From Symbiodinium natans (Eukaryota; Sar; Dinophyceae; Suessiales; Symbiodiniaceae), in the NCBI GenBank assembly GCA_905221605.1, contig CAJNDS010002217.1, forward strand, positions 2,501-66,500: 64,000 nt of DNA, written 5' to 3'. The notes below the pieces were generated by a model, which ran no database searches, had not been told where the DNA came from, and saw nothing but the letters and a program-made list of their open reading frames with translations. Within the stretch, counting starts at the first letter, position 1; the number at the start of each line of letters is the position of its first letter. The position numbers and the translations under genes are program-made. Positions 1-11,040 of this stretch are shown here, one piece after another.

Positions 1-59
1 GCGTCACGCTTTCGAAGAGCCCATCCAGTCTTTCGCATTTCTGGGGCAGCTGCCTTGCC

Positions 60-200
60 TTGGAACCCGAAACCCTACACGCTAAACCCTGAACCCTAAA
101 TTCTTCTTCAACGAGGGCTCTCTCAAGTGCCTCCAAGCAGCAAGCCGCCAGCAGGTTACTAACCCTGAACCCTAGACCCTGAACCCGAAACCCTATCCGG
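60..200. repeat. Degenerate telomere-like CCCTAAA block
   Basis: Several CCCTAAA, CCCTGAA and CCCTAGA heptamers occur in two bursts (about 66-102 and 160-195). They look like decayed interstitial copies of the TTTAGGG-type telomere repeat rather than a true chromosome end, because sequence with genes continues on the right and the copies are interrupted. Similar scraps occur at about 2600-2720, 2880-2930 and 5870-5890. Confidence 0.55.
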
Positions 201-508
201 AGAATGGGCCCAGAGGCTCAAGGACAAAGAACGTAGCCAAGGTACTACGTGCGGAGGGTTGTTCTGAACCATGGGTCGGTCCTTGTTGGGGTACACTAAA
301 CATAAAGAATATTCACGGCCACGAGGGTCCTAAAAAGGGGGCGATCGTCTAGAACGACCTCCAACTGCTAAAGCCCAGCGGCAATCTCGGCAACTGCAGG
401 ATTGTCAAGCGCAAACAATACCTGGGAGTTCATCACTAGTTCATCGCGAAAAAAATCGAGAACGGGCTTCTTATTCTTATGATGCTCTGACATGTTACCA
501 GGCATAGT

Positions 509-1685
509 CTAAGTACTCCCAATATTCAGCCTGGATGCCCCCGACTTCTTCCTCGACAAGGGATCAAGCTTGCGCAGATCCACTACTGGCCAGGGCTTGC
601 AATGAGTGGAGTTTCGGGTAGCTAGCCTGGCAGCGTAAAAGATCCGCGCCAGGCGCACCACATCGATCGCCGCATGAAGTGGCGACTTGTTTGCCGTTAA
701 ACTCGGAGCCCATTCCTTGCAGCGACGCCATGATTCACCGGTCAAATGGAGAGTGGCGTTGCAGATGAAGAAGGCTGCAAGGCTGCAGTTCACCTCATTC
801 AGATAGTCATAGGATACAGCAGTCACTCTTCCAGGGAACGCTTCGTTGAGCCTGTTGAGCAGCTGCAGCTGAGGGTCAGAGTCACCTTGTGCGTCTGGCC
901 CCTGGCCTGTGAGCTCTGCAATGAAAGATGCAAGACTTCCTGGCGTACCTTGCTTGACAATACTTGCCAAGTAACCCTTCGCCTTGCAAAAGACTAGGAA
1001 GTCAAGAGATCTACACAAGTTGCCGCAAGCCGCAAAGGAAAAAATCAAGGTAAGTTGCTGTGGAGCTTGCTATCTGCGGCCCAATAAGATGCCATCCAGG
1101 CAGCGGCATCCGGTGAACGACCACCACTGAGAGGCAGGTATCTGTCCCAAAGAAAGATTTAAAACACCGCTAAGATGTGTTGGTGAACGTAGCTGTGGAA
1201 AATGCTTCGCTCGACAGGACCACAACAGGCCATGAAGACAGCTTGGTTTTGATGTAGCTGACCGATTTCTTCACTTCTTCGGCGTTCTGCTTACTTTCGC
1301 ACCCATTCTCAACTCTGTTCTCTTTCCACAACGGTATAGCAAGATGATACGCAGCACTCTTTGGTTCATCGAAGCCCACACTCACAGACCACTGGTTTTC
1401 AAGATAAGTTCCATATTTCACCAACAGTTTCTGCAATGCAGACGTCCCCGTCTTCTTTGGTCCGACATGCAGAATTAACCTCGGACCCTTGCAGACAGCG
1501 TCCCTCTCGGACACCACTGTCTCGGTCTTTGCGGGACTAGAGGAGCCACTAAGGGTACTAAAGGAGCCAGTTTCTTCCGCTCTCGGGGCCAAGCTCCAAA
1601 GGAGGCTGATGACAGCGACAGTGCCCACAACACCCAGGACAAGTCCAGACAGTCGGGGCATGGGCTCGAGCACGTGGCCCCGCAT
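509..1685 (-). CDS. Membrane-anchored sulfotransferase-like gene (two exons visible, middle missing)
   Basis: The 5' exon starts at an ATG at 1685. It encodes a short basic N-terminus, one hydrophobic segment (LSGLVLGVVGTVAVISLLW) and then LILHVGPKKTGTSALQKLL, which matches the 5'-phosphosulfate (PAPS) binding loop of Golgi sulfotransferases, followed by VVVLSSEAFS. The frame closes near 1170. A second exon begins at about 955 after an AG-G acceptor (GTPGSLASFIAEL) and runs to the stop at 509. It contains FPGRVTAVSYDYL and a short C-terminal tail. This order fits a type II Golgi sulfotransferase that moves sulfate from PAPS to a glycan. The usual middle block between the LSSE motif and the FP..V..SYDYL motif is not visible in the 0.2 kb between the exons, so the gene may be truncated or may have lost an exon. 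The assignment rests on motifs only; the substrate cannot be guessed. Confidence 0.62.
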
Positions 1686-1835
1686 CTAAACCCCTTGCAA
1701 TCAAATCTCAGGCTACTAGCGTTTCGGGTTATAGGGCTTTAGCGGCTTGGGTGAGCCCTTTTACCCCCAGACCACGTTCCGAAAAGTGCCGACTTGAGGC
1801 TTGAGCCCGGGAGCTTCTTGGATCTTACGGTGAGA

Positions 1836-1865
1836 GAGAGATATATATATATGTATGTATGTATG

Positions 1866-1896
<31 letters not shown>

Positions 1897-1915
1897 ATAA
1901 ATATATATGTATATA
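1836..1915. repeat. TATG/TA microsatellite
   Basis: A run of alternating TATA and TATG units between the two sulfotransferase segments. Open frames crossing it (Tyr/Ile/Met-rich) are translations of the repeat. Confidence 0.8.
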
Positions 1916-1995
1916 CTGCGAAATCCTCGAGCGCAATTCTCTGTTTCCGAGGTCATCTTCAGAATCAGATTTCACATACGCGCGGAACCGGGCAT

Positions 1996-2412
1996 TCACG
2001 AATGTCCTTGGAGGCACTTCGGCGAAATCTTGCGGATCAATCGCCAGTGCTTGCGTTTGAGTGCAGCATCGTCTGCAGTACAGATGCCTTTGGAACCAGA
2101 TCTGGACCTCTTCGCCCCTGTCCGCGAAAACCACTTCTCGGTCCCCCTGTGGAACAGACCATCCAAGCTGGCACACTTGACAGGAATGTTCTTCGCAGCA
2201 TGGATAACAGCACTCGTTTGGCGGTGGTTGACAGAGTTTTTGCACTGCAACCATCGATTGCCAGTCAAGCCAAGACTTGCGTTGCAGACTAAAAGCGCTG
2301 CACCGCTGCAGTGCGTCTCTTTGAAGTAGTCGTAGGACACAGCAATCACTGTCTCGAAGGAGCTTAGTTGTTGAGCAGCTGCAGATGTTGGTCCTGGTCT
2401 TAAGTTGTCCAA
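1996..2412 (-). pseudogene. Partial second copy of the sulfotransferase 3' exon
   Basis: The minus-strand frame here contains ETVIAVSYDYFKETHCSGAA and then LLVCNASLGLTGNRWLQCK. It parallels RVTAVSYDYLNEVNCSLAAF and FICNATLHLTGESWRRCK in the neighbouring gene at 509-1048, so the two segments are paralogous. No PAPS-loop exon is visible upstream of this copy. After the shared part the frame drifts into sequence unlike its partner. It is therefore best read as a truncated tandem duplicate, although a 5' exon lying beyond an unrecognised intron cannot be excluded. A TATG/TA microsatellite (about 1838-1915) lies just downstream. Confidence 0.55.
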
Positions 2413-2599
2413 CTCGTAAGCTTAATAGCAAATGCTGTCCTCTCTGTTTGGGTTTCAACAGGCCAAAAATAAGGCCTACAAGCATTCAACCACGAAGCGT
2501 CTCCATGTGCATCGACAGGAGAACGACGTCGTTTTGAGAGCAACCAATCCAAACGCACTAGAAAGTCTAGAGGAACACCTCGGCTGTCAGCTTCTTACC

Positions 2600-3690
2600 A
2601 ATCCAAAACCCTAAACTCTCTAAACCCCGACACAAACTCGTAGCACATCTTACACTTTCTCGATCTAAACCCTAAATTCTAATCCGCAAACCCGAATCCC
2701 TAACTCCCTTAAACCTTGAATTAGGCGGAAGCAAAGGCAACCATATAAAGAGCCTCAAGAAGAATGCACGGTTCACCTCAAGTTTTAATGATAAGAACCC
2801 ATAAGCTTTCTGATAAAAGGATTCTCAAGAAAGGCCTGGCTGCCATTGTGTTTTAGGGTCAAAGTGACTCTGAACCCTCACAAAAACCTTAAAGCTTAAA
2901 CCCTCAACCCCAAACCCTTAGACCCTTGTGAACTCGAAAGGGGAGGAACCTTCCGCCAATCCAGATTTGCCTCGAAGGTAAGCCAAGATGAATAAATGAA
3001 CTGACCCTGTCAGTGCAAGCACGAAGAAGGTGCCTTTTCCACCAGCTCAGAGATCCGTGCGCTACCCGGTCGCTAGATGGGCCTCTTTGGCCCGCCTGCA
3101 TGAGGATTCACGGCTTCGGGATACCTCCCATACCGTAAACCAGTAGGCTTTTTCCGCCTTCTGGCAATGCTCCGGTGTCGCAGTGCCTGCGTTCTGCAGG
3201 TTTCGAACCAGGAAAATTCGCACCCACATTGTCCGGCACGTTGGCAGGGCTTGCCAGGGATATCCCAGACCTAAAGCTTGTCTCGCTAGTTGCAAGCTCG
3301 ACCAAGCAAGCGTGCCCAGCCGAGAAAAGTTGATCTGTACATTTCTGCAATCTTGCTTGCAGCCGTCTGATTCTTGAAGCGGGCTACGATCGACCCCGTC
3401 AGGGCAAGTGCGACTACACTCCGCACATCGTTCCCGTTTGTGTGACTTCCTGTACGTCTTTGTCCCACAGATCCTGGGTGGCTTAGATGTTTAGGGTTCT
3501 TTTCTTGGAAGGAAAGAAGCAAAGGTCCTCTCACAAGCTCCCTTTTAGCTTCTGTTAAGATATTGACTAGGAAACCTAGGACCCACAAATAAGGTAAAAA
3601 TGTCTCCCTACATCTTTGTCCCAAGGATCGATGAAAAGATCCACTTTGGAGCTTCCTCGCCACGAAATCCTTGGCACCGACAATGCGAAG
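2600..3690. other. Region with no recognised gene downstream of the pyruvyl transferase
   Basis: The region holds telomere-like scraps (2600-2720, 2880-2930) and two minus-strand stretches that look weakly coding. One, about 3290-3440, reads SVVALALTGSIVARFKNQTA. The other, about 2960-3040, reads FFVLALTGSVHLFIL, and shares the words ALTGS with the first. They could be 3' exons of the neighbouring transferase gene, but I do not recognise them. Confidence 0.3.
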
Positions 3691-3699
3691 CTAACGATC

Positions 3700-4560
3700 C
3701 GGCAGTGAAGACTGGTTGCAACCATGACCATAGCCGGAGATGATCCCGCATATCTCCCAAATGTTCAGCCCCTCGAAGACTTTAACGGTCAAGGTAGCAT
3801 TTGCGGCGCTCACCTGCCGTGCTAGACTTTGCAGTTGCTCTAGGCTGTCATGTCCGAAGGCTGCACCCGCACGGAAGAAAATTATGTCAGCCGACAGCTC
3901 CCCTGCCAAGAGGGCAAGCTCGCTGGCGAAGTCTGTCGGCAAGCCGATCTGTTTCAGTTGTACAGCAACGTATGGCCTGGAAGTGACTGGAGCACTCGAC
4001 GAAATGCGGCTCTCAAACAAGCTGCGAAGCATTACGACGCTGTCAGGGGCCAGGTACTTCCATGTCATGTTGCCGATCGGGTTCCGGGTGCTGCAGAAAT
4101 CATATTCCTGCAGGATAGGATCAGTGTAGGCTTCTGCTTTAAGTTAAGCTTGATCCAGCGTGGCGATTCCATGGTAAGCTCATCCAACTTCATCTGCTCG
4201 GGACCATTCCCGTGGACAAGCATTGCAAGCGCACCCTCGACAGAGCAGGATGCGGTCTCTCCACCAAGAGCCACAAGATTGACAGTTGCATTGCTGAAAT
4301 TTGGCTCAGCATAAGACAGAACACTCTGCACGTTGTGGCCTCCCCATGTCCGCAAGTCCCTTGCGCCAGAAGATCAGCGAAAACCAGGTCTGCCTCTTCC
4401 AGGGCGCAAAGCTGGCGCAGCAGCTCGGCTGCTACGTGTGCCATGAGCAAATCACCAAAGTTGTGCCGACCGATGGCGCCAAATAGAATGGTGATCTGCT
4501 TGTCAACCTCTTGAACGACAGTGCTGACGGGAGCATCCCTTGCTGAAAGCATGCCTGCGC
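3700..4560 (-). CDS. Polysaccharide pyruvyl transferase-like domain (frame broken once)
   Basis: Reading down the minus strand from about 4540, the sequence gives LFGAIGRHNFGDLLMAHVA and, after a frame change, LRTWGGHNVQSV and then VALGGETASCSVEGALAML. Near 4125 a new stretch begins with YDFCSTRNPIG and APDSVVMLRSLFE, and ends with YVAVQLKQ, ADIIFFRAGAAFGHDSLEQL and FEGLNIWEICGIIS. This order (G-x-N-x-GD near the N-terminus, GGE motif, S-x-RD-like motif, APDS, FRAG...HD, then E-x-LN-x-WE) is that of the PS_pyruv_trans family, which adds ketal pyruvate to sugars. The change of frame at about 4355-4365 (around CAAGGGACTTG) costs one or two bases and is either a real mutation or a homopolymer error. 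The step between 4185 and 4125 is probably an intron (acceptor AAAGCAG). The expected last part (T-S-L-H motif) is not seen below 3710. Confidence 0.68.
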
Positions 4561-4639
4561 AGGTGAGTGCGATGCTAAGTCCGAGCAGCCCAGCAATGCA
4601 GCTCCGAAACGGCACGTGAATGCCATCTTTCGGGCAGAC

Positions 4640-5503
4640 AAACCCCAACGCTCCCCCCGATCTTTTGTGTGGAAGAGTGGCAATCACAACAACTCTCTTG
4701 AAAGTATTGAGCACACTGTGGGTGATTGGCTGCACGCAAGACAGAACACAAAAGCGCGAGACCTGATATGCTACGAATAAGTTGCCTTCAGGAGGGTCCA
4801 AAGATGACCCCAGCTGCCACGCAACACATTCAATACATCAAATACATCTTCTTTGTCCAACAGTTGTTCCGCTAGGGCCAAAGGCGCTGAAACCAATGCA
4901 GACACCGTGGTCAAGATGGCTAGCTGGTTGGTCTTCACAACAGCCGGGCTTTCGTGCTCAACGCGACCATCATCCCCCATCTTCTTGGCCAGAACATGTC
5001 TGAGCGCAAAGCAGGCGTTTGAAATGGCTGCACATGTCACCGTTGTGCTCTGGCTGCCACGTTCCCAGCAGAGCACATGGCCACACCCGTCACTATTGCA
5101 GCCAGGGCTGCGTACCTGAAAGGATGTAGGCACTCCCCCAAGACGATCACAGACAGCACAGCATTCGCGACAGGTTCCAGTGATTTCACCATGCGGGTCA
5201 GGGACACATTGCCGTAAGCCAAGGACAAGACAGTGGCTGTTTGACCACAAGCATAAGCAATACCAACTGGCACGCATAAGCAATACCAAGTGGCACGAAT
5301 GCGGTCAACTTCTGCAGGAGTGCTGTTGGCTTGGGCAGCACAGATGTTTGCCATGCAACGTATGCCAGCCCAGAAAAAGTGACCAGCTGAAGCCAAGCTA
5401 TGCCAATCGGCGCGCGGACTTCCTGCAGCAGAAGCCTGTTGACCACGTTGTATTGCACGTTGAATGCGTACGATAACAAGATGAAGATCACCAATCTCGT
5501 CAT
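4640..5503 (-). pseudogene. Triose-phosphate/nucleotide-sugar transporter-like gene with frameshifts, fused to the next domain
   Basis: A start codon at 5503 opens a hydrophobic sequence with SYAFNVQYNVVNRLLLQEV, typical of the first helices of the TPT/EamA (drug/metabolite transporter) superfamily. In a second frame come GQTATVLSLAYGNVSLTRMV, SLEPVANAVLSVIVLGE and ALAAIVTGVAMCSAGN. In a third come AAISNACFALRHVLAKKM, and, after a further shift, AYQVSRFCVLSCVQPITHSV followed by NTFKRVVVIA. These are the standard TPT landmarks in order (K-x-LEP, S-N-x-x-F-x-x-R, P-x-THSV-x-NT-x-KRV). At least three frameshifts are needed, at about 5251-5296, 5045-5060 and 4780-4790. The last hydrophobic segment (CIAGLLGLSIALTCAGMLSA) continues without a stop into the pyruvyl transferase domain. 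Either the locus is a decayed pseudogene or the assembly has indels. Confidence 0.66.
5251..5296. repeat. 23-bp tandem duplication inside the transporter
   Basis: Two adjacent copies, 5251-5273 and 5274-5296, differ at one base (CAACTGG versus CAAGTGG). The unit encodes PLGIAYAC on the minus strand. Because 23 is not a multiple of three, the second copy shifts the transporter out of frame; removing either copy would rejoin the frame. Confidence 0.9.
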
Positions 5504-5544
5504 CTACCAAGCTTGGTAGAGGGGAAAGCCGATCATTGCACAAT

Positions 5545-8500
5545 CAGGGTTTATTGGGTTTAAGGTGGTATCCATACAAGTGCATGGTTTTCACAATGAT
5601 TTTTCACATTCAGGGCAAATGCTACAGAAGGGTTTTGTTGCCGCAAAACTTGTGAAGGCAATGCGGAAGGGCTAGGTGCATGCTTGAGGCTGATGGCATC
5701 TAACCTGGGCTCGTGTTAAGCACGGAATTTTCGGCAAGAATTCGGTCTCCTGACTTTGGCAGCTTGAACTACGTTCCTTAAGAACCCAGTAACACGGCGT
5801 CTTGGAACTCGAAGTAGGAAACCCAAAGGGAAACCCAAAGGGAAACCCAAAGGCCTAGCATGGCCATCTGCTGTAGGGTTTTGCGGTTTAGTGAGGATAC
5901 AGAAGGGGCCAAGTAGCGGCACCAGGGCAAAGTGAAGACAGCTCTCAAGGCCTGAGCGCACTCGTCCTCAATTGTGTTGTGAAAGCCAAGGGTTTAATGG
6001 TAGAGTTGTGCTTCAGATGCTTCAGGGCCCAATTGCCTGTGGCACCAGGGCGGCATGGCACATCACGAGATGCCACCCAAGCAATTCAACCCAGCACATC
6101 CCAGCACAGACTTTGCAAAATCTGGCAAAGAGTAAAGAGCACGCACCGACAGAGAAACAGTTTGGAAAGATCTGAAACTTTCAAGAGAAACCCTGCTCGG
6201 TCGGATGTGGGCTGTCGTTTAACATGAAGACAATGAAAAAACATCAAAAACGTAATGGACATAGTGACATAGAAAGAGTAAGTGAAATGCATAGAAATGT
6301 AGTAGCAACCATAGTAAAGCAATGGAGATCACAGCACACGGTGTATGCGGTGTGATGCGCGACCTCTAGCAGCAAACAATGCTAGCGCGCCTGCGACACA
6401 AAAACTTCAAAAACATCTTCCAGTGCCCACAAAACAACATTCGCATGAGAAACTACAGCGGCGCATTGCCCTGCAGTGCCTTGAAGCACTCTTTTTCTCT
6501 CCGGTTGGGGAGCCCGGCGGTGACCGCGCAGGGCAGGGGTGGGGGGCGGAGACACAGCATATTGACAACAAGAGCATCAACCAGGTCAAGATGTTGCGCG
6601 GTGCGGAGCCCACCTAGTTCTTTCGAGTTTTACTGAGCAGCTGAGCTAAGCTGGTCAACCCTCGGCAGCAAGATCACACCAGAGCAGAAGCAGGAGGACT
6701 CATTCTGCACGGCCGCACGCAGTTGTAAAATCCGGAAGATATGGGAACATCAACTTCTTGATGTGTGCCTGCTACTTGCACACGTGAAATCACGTGAATT
6801 GGGAGGACACACTCGCTTGTGTCAGGAAAACACTTCACCATGCTTAGCTGGCGACTACGTCTGCTTTGAGGTGGCCGACGTCCTGGGCCTCCTTGCCTGC
6901 CAAAAAATGCCAAAGATGTCGCCTGCCCTTCAGAATGCGGAGTGGCGCGGAAAGCGCCCGAGCTGGCTTCCAGGGCTCTAGGTGCACGCGCTTGCTGCAA
7001 GCTTTGTTCTGCACCGACGCCGCCAGGTTCTTCTCGCCTTCGCCCCTTGCCCTACTTGCTCGATTTCGTGCTCCACTCCAAGATGTCCCAGGCACTGAAG
7101 CTTCTTCTGCATCCGAACGAAGGCCAGGCAAACTCATCGTGGGTCCACATGAAGCCCGACAGTGCCGTTGAAGGTTGGCACAAGCGCAGTGCCCCCGACA
7201 AGGTTGAAGGCCTGCCAAGAGGAATGGAAGCTGCGGCAATTTGTGACAAAATTAAACCAATGTTTCTTCGAAAGATAAGGACCGTGTCTACTATGCTAAC
7301 GTGGACCACAATAGACCTGTCGGTACGAGATGTACTGCGAGCCGTCAAAGTACTGCAGCTCCTTGGTAGCGGTAGTGGCGGTAGTAGCGGTAGTAGTGGT
7401 AGTAGTAGTAGCAGTAGTAGTAGCAGTAGCAGTCGCAGTAGCACTTACTACGCCACTGAAAACCTAGCAGAAGAAGCACTACTGATACTGCAATAGTCTT
7501 CGTCGTTGTGGTCGCAATACCAGAGCCAGTACTATTTTCAATGCGAGTAGATGTGACCTTGGTGGTCGTTGGAAGTACTAGTAAGAATCGTTGCTGCAGC
7601 TGTGGCCCCAAGAAAGCTGGTGTTTAAGCTGGTGAAGACCAATCTCCGAAGACAACAAGCCCGAACACTGTGAAATGCGCTTAGCCACCAAGCTTTCAGC
7701 GAACTCCCCCGTGGCATCCGACTGCGTCACTTCCACACATCCGACCTCGCAACTGCTCTGTACCGGACCAGCTGGGGAACTGCAACATAGGCATCGCACA
7801 TAAGGCTTGCAGCAATGCTTGCTGCTTGGTATGACTGCAAGGACGCAGGGAACTGAAAGCTTCCGCGAGGTTGCGCCTGATCAAATTAGCCACTCATTTC
7901 ATGGTTGCGCCAAGCGCATGCACACAGTTTCCGACAGGCAGCATTCTTGCAGAGACCTTCCCACAAAGACCCCGCACGATTTGGCTCGTACTATTGCGCA
8001 TCTGACAACCTCCTAGCAATGCCTATCAATTCCTAACACCAGAGTCTGCGAGCCCGTTGGGCACCTTGACCGCCGCAGTCATGCTGTCCGCCCCAAACAA
8101 GCCGCTGCCAAAGCCTTACGGCATGAAATGCTCACCGGACCTTCTAGGCAGGGTGAAACCATGTGCCAAACACAACACACCTGAGCTGGAGACGTGAAGT
8201 CTGACCAAGGGCAAGCTTTTTGCTGTAGACAAAATAATTAGCTGCACAAGGCTTACCGAAGAAGCTTCTGAACCCAAGGAGAGACTCCGGTTCTTGAAGA
8301 TGACTGGGAAGCTTTCAGCATGCTTCAGTAGGCTCTAAGCAGGACATATTCACCTGTTCTTGTGCTTTCATAGAAACATCCGCCGACACGATACGGCTCC
8401 GCAGGCGGGAAATTCCCAACAGCAAAATCCCCTAAAAGCAATGAGCAACTGTCTCTACTGCCATGGCTACTACGACACCACCACCATGACATCGATCTGA

Positions 8501-9000
8501 CTGTGGCTGTGATGATGATGACAATGATAACTCCTACAACGGCGTCCTCTAGTTCAAGAAAACTGCCTCAAAGAATTGATCTCGTCTTTGCAAAGCTTTC
8601 GCAGCCTCTAGCCCATAGCATACTGCCGTACAGAATTTCTCGTCTCAGGCGCTGAAACCGATGTGGCAGTCGCCGGGGCCACACGGCCGGCCCGAGACAA
8701 AGCCGCGGCCGATGCCGTCCTCTGGCATTCCGTTTCTCCGGAATGCCGATGAGACTCTATAGTATACAGCTATACATGTATAATGTTTTGCATTATATTT
8801 GAGAAGAGTATGCACATGCTCCAAACCAGTGTGCCCCATTGTATACCACCCTGTGAATGAGGACTATTGTCAGAAAATCTGGTTCCTCGCTGTCATGTAT
8901 GATCATGCATGATCGTTGGCATGAATCCTAGGTACAATCGGCCGAGTCTCGGCTGTGGCGAGCTTGGAGGCAACTGATACTAGTAGAGAGAACAACCGTG
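5545..9000. other. Gene-poor stretch, weak signals only
   Basis: No gene is recognised. A GTA/GTAG microsatellite lies at 7366-7443. A G-rich stretch lies near 6530-6550. One minus-strand fragment at about 6690-6800 (VQVAGTHQEVDVPISSG) faintly recalls the VPVGTNxxxVP step of the repeat family on the right, and another at about 7700-7760 (CEVGCVEVTQSDAT) does so even more weakly. An imperfect palindrome (GGCATTCCG...CGGAATGCC) sits at about 8724-8748. Open frames of 60-180 codons on both strands show no family signature. Confidence 0.35.
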
Positions 9001-9034
9001 AGCAACACAGCCTGTGAAACAGGCGACGAAGCTG

Positions 9035-9110
9035 ACGAGTAGATTCGTACCCCATGGAAGCCACAGGTACACGTGGGAAATCCTCTCCCAAGACTTCGAT
9101 CGACTTGAGG
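9035..9110 (-). pseudogene. Possible decayed exon of the FN3-like repeat family (VPxGTN step)
   Basis: The minus strand reads WLPWGTNLLVSFVA, matching the VPVGTNxLxVPxD step of the repeat units. No neighbouring YLA or DLDLD exon is obvious, so this is a weak, isolated match. Confidence 0.3.
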
Positions 9111-9364
9111 TCCAACTGCTCTTCCGGAGGAGTTGAATGTCAATAGGACGAGTGGCTGTGGCGAGCGCACAGACCAGGAACTTGAGATGGATGTTCACAC
9201 CGCTCTAGAATGATCCGGCGACAGCTCGAGAGCTTCGGCAGTCGTTCCTAGCAGATTCAAAGCGTCCCTTAGCGCGCAGCCGCAGTTGCGCTGTGCACTG
9301 TGCAAGCTGTACTGGCTGCTGCGCTACACCTTTCCGGCGTGCTTGTGCAAGCAATGGTGATGGT

Positions 9365-9425
9365 AATTTGCACCGTCAATCGCGTCTCAAGCAGAGAAGA
9401 CTTCGTGCGGACTTGGCAAGAGTCT
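9365..9425 (-). pseudogene. Possible decayed exon of the FN3-like repeat family (YTKSSLVEQTTP step)
   Basis: The minus strand reads CQVRTKSSLLETRLTVQI, which aligns with VYTKSSLVEQTTPVxI, the first block of a repeat unit. The QTTP core is lost. It lies in the expected order after the fragment at 10340-10430. Confidence 0.33.
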
Positions 9426-10334
9426 GGCCAACGGGACGAGTCGAGCTCGCCAAGCCCTCCAACAGCTGGCGGGGCATCGCTATGGCCGTCCGTCACTGCA
9501 ATGCTCAGAGGAGTTTTCGGATGTCTAAGAGGTGTGGAGATCTGGTGCCCCCAAACCACGCCTTTGTCCTTGTCGGCGCGAGCCGAGGAGGTTGCCGGCG
9601 AGTCGGGAAACGGAGTCGAAAATGGAGTGGACCGAGTCAGAACTTGATGAGGGCCGAGTCAGACAACAGATACAACGGACTACAACGCAAACAAATCAGA
9701 AAAGAAAAAATTGGGGGGCAGGGCCTGCAACGAAGGCCACCTGGGTGAGCGGGCGCACACACGGGGAAAAGATTGGAATGACATGGAATGACAGAATGAC
9801 CAGGCTAAACCCGATAGGCTTCTGAAACCTGACTAATGCTTCTCCGGGCCTCAAAGACGGACTCCACTGGCAAAGGGCCGGGGTGCGAGAATGGGAATCC
9901 GGTCGGAAGCGGCTGGCCTTGTCGGTGCAGGGAATCCGCCTATTGGTTTCAAACCATGCGTTCGTGCTTGGGGATGCTTGGGCACTTCAGATCTGCAGCC
10001 GAATCCTACACTTTACACAGCTGCCCCCCACAAGAAGCGCAGCACCACCCGCCTTCCTGCCATGTGGAGAGCAGTGGATCCCGATAAGGTGCTGGGTATG
10101 CCGCCACACTGTGCGAACCTTTCGGCCAAGAAATGTGGTCTCCCTACACTCTGCTAAGGTTTTGGCCATGTGGGTCTCAGATCCCTTCGGAGCCAAGAAA
10201 TGCAGGGCTTCCAGGTGTTTGTCTTCCAGGATTCCCCCGGTCGTGAAATTGTGAGTTCGCACTTCACATCCTACTTGCGAACCATGGGTCTTCCTGGGGC
10301 CCCTGGCAGGTGACGTCTGAAAACATCCGCAGCT

Positions 10335-10435
10335 GCTGCACCTGTGCTAATCCAGGCAAGGAAAATACAATGATCTTCGCATAAGGTAGAACAGGAGTTT
10401 TTGCAATGATGTTTATATACGTACCACGGGACAGA
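10335..10435 (-). pseudogene. Probable exon of the FN3-like repeat family (RGTxxxI...IIVFS step)
   Basis: The minus strand reads LSRGTYINIIAKTPVLPYAK followed by IIVFSLPG. It fits the block VPVGTNxIxVPxDTxLxxYTHIIVYT, which closes each repeat unit. The reading continues open on both sides, so exon limits are not clear. I judge it to be a diverged copy. Confidence 0.42.
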
Positions 10436-10879
10436 CCAGGATCATCGCAGCAAGAGTAGGGAAGAGGTTTGTAGATTGCCATGCAATCTCTGGAAGCACC
10501 TTTGATTGCTTCCATCTGCCTATCAATCGCCATCCAGTCTGGCTTCGGGGCAGGAGTATGCGCAAGTTGAAAGGAATGCGAGTGGAGAAGGAGGATCACG
10601 GCGAATTCTGAGTTGTTTGGCATACTTCAGCTCTCTCGCCCAGGGTGCACCTTCCACTCTGTCGAGACCTGTGTGAGGGGAATCAACCGCCACCTGACAG
10701 GCAGCCGCCGTTGCAATACCATGCAAGGTCTGTTCGAATATCTATATATATATTTATTTATTATTATTATTTTTTATATGGTACCCCCCCCCTCTCCCAA
10801 AACCCCACGTTTAAAAAACAATCAGCCAGCATCGATGTTCATAAAGTCTAGGAATCTAATCTTCGGTTTAGGCATTAAA

Positions 10880-11040
10880 ACCTTTAAGCCCTTTGAGTTT
10901 TTTTGTGTTTAATAGGTCTAAGGTCTAATGGTTCTGAACCCCGAAAGCCTGTAGGATTTGGGATTAACCTTAAACCCTGCACCTTTAAATTACACCGCAA
11001 CCCTTGACCTTTAAACCATATAGGGTTAAGGTTTGAAGGT
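10880..11040. repeat. Telomere-like degenerate block, left flank
   Basis: This is a mix of TAGGTCTAAGG, CCTTAAACCC and TATAGGGTTAAGG words, that is, degenerate TTTAGGG-type sequence in both orientations. It borders the tandem array at 11041-11745. An AT-rich stretch with ATAT/TTAT runs lies just before it (10738-10785). Confidence 0.6.

Noticed and set aside
60-200. A true chromosome end at the left edge
   Set aside because: The telomere-like words are degenerate and interrupted, and similar words recur far inside the window.
6942-7496. 184-codon plus-strand frame ending in a Ser-rich tail
   Set aside because: The tail is the GTAG microsatellite and the rest has no recognisable motif. Overlapping frames on the other strand are equally long.
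10700-10745. Minus-strand FEQTLHG as a relic of VEQTTP
   Set aside because: Only three residues match, and the upstream YTRS part is replaced by an AT microsatellite.
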